Origin: Anaerolineae bacterium
GTDB lineage: Bacteria; Chloroflexota; Anaerolineae; Anaerolineales; Villigracilaceae
Direction: 5' to 3'
Length of the DNA: 17,002 bases
Assembly: GCA_017303735.1 (NCBI GenBank)
Contig: JAFLCF010000094.1
Coordinates: forward strand, 1-17,002
The number at the start of each line of letters is the position of its first letter. The first letter of the stretch is position 1. Positions 13,387 through 17,002 of the stretch are shown here, piece by piece. The notes below the pieces were generated by a model. That model ran no database searches and was not told the origin of the DNA. It saw only the letters and a program-made list of their open reading frames with translations. A program made the position numbers and the translations under genes.

Positions 13387-14397
13387 ATGAGTAAGAATCA
13401 GTTAAATGATTATTTTGATGAACTGGACGATATGGGGGATGCTCAGGATTCTTCCAGAAAACGAACGTCTGTAAAACGCGAGTCCAAGCGAAAGGAAGTG
13501 GAGGCGAAGCTTTTCATCCGCGCTCAGGAGATCGCAAAGGAATTCCAGTTCACGTACAAAGCCGCGCGTTTTGAAGAAGCCTGGTTGCTCGATTCGCTGA
13601 CAGATATTTATGAACATCAATGGATCTCGGATGTATTAAGAAAGGTCAAAGGCGGCAAAGAAGCCTCGGTCTACCTGTGCAAGTCTGGTACCGATATGAA
13701 CGTGCCCTTCGTCGCCGCCAAGATCTACCGCCCAAGAGCGTTGCGAAATCTCAAGAACGATGCCGAGTATCGTGTCGGGCGTGTGGACTTGGATGCAGAC
13801 GGCACGGCGCTGTGGAAGGAAGCCGACGTTAACGCCATTGCCAAGCGCTCCACCTACGGTGAAGAAGTCCGTCATCGATCATGGATCGCGTACGAGTTCA
13901 AGACCATGGAGAAACTTTTTGAAGCAGGTGTCAATGTCCCCAGACCCTATGCCATGGAAAAGAATGCCATCGTTATGGATTTTATTGGCGATGAGTCTGA
14001 GGCGGCACCGATCTTGAATTCGGTTAACCTTTCTTCTGATGAAGCGCGTAACTTGTTCGATAAAGTACTTCGAAATATTGATGTCATGCTTGCCAATGAC
14101 TGTATTCATGGTGATTTGTCTGCGTACAATATCTTGTATTGGAATGGTGACATTACCTTCATCGATTTCCCGCAGATCGTTCTGCCAAAGTCGAACCCAA
14201 CCGCCTGGAATATCTTTCAACGTGACGTCGTCCGCGTTTGTGATTATTTCTCGGCACAAGGCATCCGCTGTGATGGGCGCAAGCTCGCTGCCGATATCTG
14301 GACTTCACACGGTTATCGAATTGGCAAACAGCTTGATCCCAAATTTCTTGACCCTGAAGATCCCGCCGACCGAAAGTTATGGGATCGACAAAAGTAA
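13387..14397 (+). CDS. RIO1-family atypical serine/threonine kinase
   Basis: The product has 336 residues. After a charged N-terminus (1-60), the kinase domain shows a glycine-rich loop GGKEASVY (89-96), the ATP-binding Lys112 (VAAKIY), an alpha-C-type helix at about 165-180, the catalytic loop HGDLSAYN (241-248, Asp243) and the metal-binding IDFPQ (Asp260). HGDLSxYN and IDxPQ are diagnostic of RIO kinases. In eukaryotes and archaea RIO proteins act in small-subunit ribosome maturation; bacterial members are less studied, so the role here is open. TAAGG lies about 10 nt before the ATG. It is a single-gene unit between terminators (13337-13365 and 14402-14435). Confidence 0.93.
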   Translation: MSKNQLNDYFDELDDMGDAQDSSRKRTSVKRESKRKEVEAKLFIRAQEIAKEFQFTYKAARFEEAWLLDSLTDIYEHQWISDVLRKVKGGKEASVYLCKSGTDMNVPFVAAKIYRPRALRNLKNDAEYRVGRVDLDADGTALWKEADVNAIAKRSTYGEEVRHRSWIAYEFKTMEKLFEAGVNVPRPYAMEKNAIVMDFIGDESEAAPILNSVNLSSDEARNLFDKVLRNIDVMLANDCIHGDLSAYNILYWNGDITFIDFPQIVLPKSNPTAWNIFQRDVVRVCDYFSAQGIRCDGRKLAADIWTSHGYRIGKQLDPKFLDPEDPADRKLWDRQK

Positions 14398-14401
14398 ACG
14401 A

Positions 14402-14435
14402 AAGCCAGTGCGATATGTATCGCACTGGCTTTTTC
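14402..14435 (+). terminator. Intrinsic terminator after the RIO kinase gene
   Basis: AAGCCAGTGCGAT (14402-14414) and ATCGCACTGGCTT (14419-14431) are perfect 13-bp arms with an ATGT loop, followed by a T-rich tail. It begins 5 nt after the stop codon. Confidence 0.95.
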
Positions 14436-14479
14436 TTTCTTCTATCCTCTATTACAATCAAGGCGAGGAGATTAACTTT

Positions 14480-15907
14480 ATGAACAACGTTCGCCCGCGA
14501 ATAACCATGATGAGCCCAGAACAAATTCAGGAAGCGCATCAGAACGTCCTGAAGGTATTAAGTGAAACCGGTGTACGCGTTGATTCGCCCGAGATATTGC
14601 AATTGCTTGAGCGGAAGTTGAATTTGAAGTCGAATGACCGCAATATCAAATTTCCGCCAGAGGTGGTGGAAGAAGCCATCAAGTCTGCGCCCAAGACCAT
14701 TGATGTGTACAACCGCCGCGGCGAACACGCATTGAAATTGGGTGAAGACCGTCTGCGCTTTGGGGTGGGGGTGACGGCTCTGTTCTATCAAAACCCTGTG
14801 GATGAGACTCTCGATATTTTTAAACGCGAAAACTTTCGCGATCTGGTGCGGCTCGGTTCATCTCTTAAACATTATGATGTCATTTCAACGGTCGGCATTG
14901 TCCGCGACGTGAAAGAAGAATTGGGTGACATGTACGGTTCACTCGAACACATCTCCAATACCACCAAGCCTTTGGTTTTGCTGGTGTCTGATGAGAACCG
15001 CTTTCCTGACGTGCTGGATATGTTCGAGCATCTTCATGGCAAGGAAGTCGGCGATAAGCCTTTTGTGATTCCGTATTTCAATCCTGTCAGTCCGCTGGTG
15101 ATGAATGCTGGTACGGTCGATAAAATGAAGGTCGCCATCGAACGCGGACTTCCCATCATTTTCTCCAATTACAGCATGGCAGGCGCTTCCACTCCGCTCA
15201 CCCCGGCAGGCACGCTCACACTGCTCATGGCAGAGTTGCTCGCTGGTTTGGTCATCAGCCAGACCATCAAAAAAGGCGCGCAAATTTTATTGGGCATGTT
15301 GCCCGTTTATTTCGACATGCGCACCATGTTGAACTTCTACGATCCGCAAAGCATCCTCATCAGCGTCGCCTGTTCCGAAATGATGAAGTTCTACGGCATT
15401 CCACATTGTTCCACCTCAGGCAGTGGCACCGGCTGGGGCATGGATCTGATCGCCGCAGACACCTATTGGATGAACACCCTCGCGCTTCTTCTCTCTAACG
15501 GACATCTGGCTCCGTTCATTGGAGATTCTCTTGGCTCGAAGTCAATCTCCCCAACGACTTTTGTCCATTGTCATGAGATCATCGACCAGGCATTGCGCCT
15601 TCACAACGGCTTCCAGTTAGACGATGTCAACTCGGCTGTGGATGAAATCTTCAAAGTAGGTCCCGGCAAGAGTTTCTTGAATCAACCATCCACGTTGAAA
15701 AATTACAAGACGGGTTATTATGTCAGTGGAGTCTATCCGCGCTACAGCATGGAAAAATGGATGGACGCCGGTCAACCGCCTGCGCGCCAGGTTCTACGCC
15801 AAAAGACTCAGGACCTTATGGCATCCGCACCTGTTTTGGATGAATATGCTGAGTTCATTGCAAAAGGAGAGGCGTTCATCAAGCAAAGATTTCACGATAT
15901 ACTTTAA
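14480..15907 (+). CDS. MttB-family (trimethylamine-methyltransferase-like) protein, non-pyrrolysine type
   Basis: The product has 475 residues, the usual size of this family. The start is ATG 14480 (MNNVRPRITMM) with GAGGAG nine bases upstream; a longer frame upstream runs through the kinase gene and its terminator and is rejected. The barrel-type sequence includes FGVGVTALFY at about 92-101, NYSMAGASTPLTPAGTL in the middle, and IPHCSTSGSGTGWGMD and GDSLGSKSISP toward the C-terminus. MttB-family enzymes move a methyl group from a quaternary or tertiary amine to a corrinoid protein. True MttB carries pyrrolysine at an in-frame UAG; no amber codon interrupts this frame, so it belongs to the non-Pyl branch (glycine-betaine-type and others). 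No corrinoid protein gene is seen nearby. Confidence 0.92.
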   Translation: MNNVRPRITMMSPEQIQEAHQNVLKVLSETGVRVDSPEILQLLERKLNLKSNDRNIKFPPEVVEEAIKSAPKTIDVYNRRGEHALKLGEDRLRFGVGVTALFYQNPVDETLDIFKRENFRDLVRLGSSLKHYDVISTVGIVRDVKEELGDMYGSLEHISNTTKPLVLLVSDENRFPDVLDMFEHLHGKEVGDKPFVIPYFNPVSPLVMNAGTVDKMKVAIERGLPIIFSNYSMAGASTPLTPAGTLTLLMAELLAGLVISQTIKKGAQILLGMLPVYFDMRTMLNFYDPQSILISVACSEMMKFYGIPHCSTSGSGTGWGMDLIAADTYWMNTLALLLSNGHLAPFIGDSLGSKSISPTTFVHCHEIIDQALRLHNGFQLDDVNSAVDEIFKVGPGKSFLNQPSTLKNYKTGYYVSGVYPRYSMEKWMDAGQPPARQVLRQKTQDLMASAPVLDEYAEFIAKGEAFIKQRFHDIL

Positions 15908-15919
15908 AGAGGAGTTCAT

Positions 15920-16633
15920 GTGCGCAAGTCTATTTTCCTCTTTACTGTGATTATGGTTTCGTTGGCATGTGCTTTGCCCGGTATTTCGGTTGCAGAGCCT
16001 GCCCCTTTGCCAACATTTGATTCCAATTCGGTTGAGATCATGATCGCAGAGACTGCGGCTGCCGCTCAAACACAGACCGCAGTGAATCTTCCGACCTTTA
16101 CACATACTCCCAGACCTACACATACTCCTTCGATTACACCATCATTTACCCCGACATTTATATATTTTCTTTCCACCTTGACGCCGATCCCAACCTATAC
16201 CGTGCCTGTTACCATTTCTCCTGCGCCCGCCAACGAAGATGGAGAGGATGAAGATGGTGGAAAAGAAGAAAAAAGAGATCCCCGAAAGATGACAGGCAAA
16301 GAATGGACTTGTTCTGTTCTTTACATTACTCCTCCGAAGGGATTTGTCTTTGGACCCAATGTGCGTTTCAATGTGAAATGGACACTTTTTAACACTGGCA
16401 CAAAAGAATGGCCCAATTATGGTGTTGACCTGGTATATGAAGGTGGGCTGCGCCATGAAGGCACAAAAATACAAGACTTTGGTATCTCCGTCCCGCCTGG
16501 GGGAGAGATTCAAGTGGGCGCAGTCTTTATCACCCCAAACAAAGAAGGGGAGTTTTCAACCTTTTTCACCTTGCAGGTTGGCAAACGCGAATTTTGTCAT
16601 TTGGTGTATTACTTTACGGTAGTAGAAAAATAA
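15920..16633 (+). CDS. Secreted protein with NBR1-type Ig-like domain, probable lipoprotein
   Basis: This protein of 237 residues uses a GTG start, supported by AGAGGAG ending 5 nt upstream; an ATG two bases earlier is in another frame. A hydrophobic signal (4-16) leads to LACALPG with Cys17, an imperfect lipobox of a form common in Chloroflexota lipoproteins. A Thr/Pro-rich linker (about 55-105) and an acidic-charged stretch (105-122) follow. The C-terminal domain (about 128-235) has FNVKWTLFNTGTKEWPNYGV and a VPPGGEIQV segment, the Ig-like domain pattern of NBR1. Cys131 and Cys226 may form a disulfide. It starts 12 nt after the methyltransferase stop and is probably co-transcribed; a functional link is not shown. 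Confidence 0.85.
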   Translation: MRKSIFLFTVIMVSLACALPGISVAEPAPLPTFDSNSVEIMIAETAAAAQTQTAVNLPTFTHTPRPTHTPSITPSFTPTFIYFLSTLTPIPTYTVPVTISPAPANEDGEDEDGGKEEKRDPRKMTGKEWTCSVLYITPPKGFVFGPNVRFNVKWTLFNTGTKEWPNYGVDLVYEGGLRHEGTKIQDFGISVPPGGEIQVGAVFITPNKEGEFSTFFTLQVGKREFCHLVYYFTVVEK

Positions 16634-16644
16634 TATTTGCATTT

Positions 16645-16667
16645 CTTCCGATCGATTGAAGTTTTTT
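16645..16667 (+). terminator. Weak candidate terminator after the Ig-like lipoprotein gene
   Basis: CTTC and GAAG flank a self-complementary ATCGAT and are followed by six T. The stem is short, so the call is tentative. It is in the right place, 12 nt after the stop codon. Confidence 0.35.
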
Positions 16668-16780
16668 ATTTATATAAATTGCGTGTAGCCAATAAAGACA
16701 TAATTAACACTACATCTAAAATATAAAGTAAAATTTGAACATCAATGAGTACCAACATCAAGCCGTAAATGACGATGGCA

Positions 16781-16810
16781 AACCTATAACCCAATATTGG
16801 TTGTTAGGTT
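16781..16810 (+). repeat. Inverted repeat in the leader of the substrate-binding protein gene
   Basis: AACCTA-T-AACC (16781-16791) pairs with GGTT-GT-TAGGTT (16799-16810) around CAATATT. It lies 55 nt before the next ATG in an AT-rich 230-bp spacer and could be an operator or a leader hairpin. No T-run follows. Confidence 0.5.
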
Positions 16811-16864
16811 TATTTCTGTGTTGTTTTAAACAGCACAATATCATCCCTCTTGAGGAGAGAAACC

Positions 16865-17002
16865 ATGAAACAAACACTCGTCTATGCCTTGCTTCTAACT
16901 GCATTGATCTTATCCGCTTGCAGTGGGGGCGGGGGAACGCAGCCAGCCGTTGTGCGCATTGGCTGGGCAGGCAGCCCTGATACGTTGAACCCGGGGAATG
17001 CG
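16865..17002 (+). CDS. ABC-transporter substrate-binding lipoprotein, N-terminal part (cut by window edge)
   Basis: Only 46 codons are visible. A lipoprotein signal peptide with lipobox LSAC (Cys19) is followed by a glycine-rich run and VVRIGWAGSPDTLNPGNA. The RIG...G..DTLNP motif is typical at the start of family 5 (oligopeptide/dipeptide/nickel-type) substrate-binding proteins, which capture solutes outside the membrane and hand them to an ABC permease. GAGGAGA lies about 7 nt before the ATG. The permease and ATPase genes, if present, would follow beyond the window. Confidence 0.85.
   Translation, partial: MKQTLVYALLLTALILSACSGGGGTQPAVVRIGWAGSPDTLNPGNA

Noticed and set aside
14039..14479. 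147-residue extension of the MttB-family protein
   Set aside because: It lies inside the RIO kinase gene in another frame and through a strong terminator; ATG 14480 has a good ribosome site.
14480..15907. Pyrrolysine-containing MttB
   Set aside because: The frame has no in-frame TAG before its TAA stop.
16735..16980. 81-codon ORF at the right end
   Set aside because: It overlaps the substrate-binding lipoprotein gene, which has a clear signal peptide and ribosome site, in another frame.

Overview
The window looks like a piece of a chromosome from an uncultured bacterium, most probably Chloroflexota (Anaerolineae). This is an inference. It rests on several secreted lipoproteins with a lipobox followed by a Thr/Pro-rich linker, a non-pyrrolysine MttB-family methyltransferase, a stand-alone RIO kinase, an NBR1-type Ig-like lipoprotein and a mixed-GC gene style. 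No ribosomal RNA or housekeeping marker is present to confirm it.

Bases 1 to about 7210 form an integron-type gene cassette array. Nine AT-rich, single-gene units (eight complete, one cut by the left edge) all lie on the minus strand. They are separated by imperfect palindromes that behave as attC sites, with RYYYAAC/GTTRRRY-like ends placed just after each stop codon. Six of these sites share a nearly identical core that contains two interleaved stems; one stem shows a compensatory base change. The cassette products are mostly unfamiliar. Five are membrane-anchored or multi-pass proteins (one DUF4153-like, one DUF4870/Tic20-like, three unknown). The others are an HExxH metallopeptidase-like protein, a PD-(D/E)XK-like protein, a protein ending in an Abi_C/HEPN-like domain, and a truncated small conserved protein. 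No integron integrase or clear attI is visible, so within this window the array is a CALIN-type cluster (attC sites lacking an integrase). The right border has an unrelated palindromic element and a heptanucleotide tandem repeat.

Bases 7337 to 9880 hold a UPF1/IGHMBP2-type SF1 helicase (minus) facing a divergent operon. That operon starts with a DUF4258 protein and a YgiT/MqsA-type zinc-finger protein, a toxin-antitoxin-like pair. The short divergent region holds a 12-bp inverted repeat, a G-rich tract and two -10 boxes, each exactly 8 nt from its start codon, suggesting leaderless transcripts.

Bases 9877 to 13142 encode two tandem paralogous lipoprotein alpha/beta hydrolases, the first coupled to the TA-like pair by an ATGA overlap, and then an EamA/DMT transporter. 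Bases 13190 to 13365 hold a 20-codon ORF with a strong Shine-Dalgarno sequence and two tandem intrinsic terminators. The rest holds a RIO1-like kinase with its own terminator, an MttB-family methyltransferase followed after 12 nt by an Ig-like lipoprotein, and the first 46 codons of an ABC-transporter substrate-binding lipoprotein. No stretch longer than 300 bases lacks a gene.
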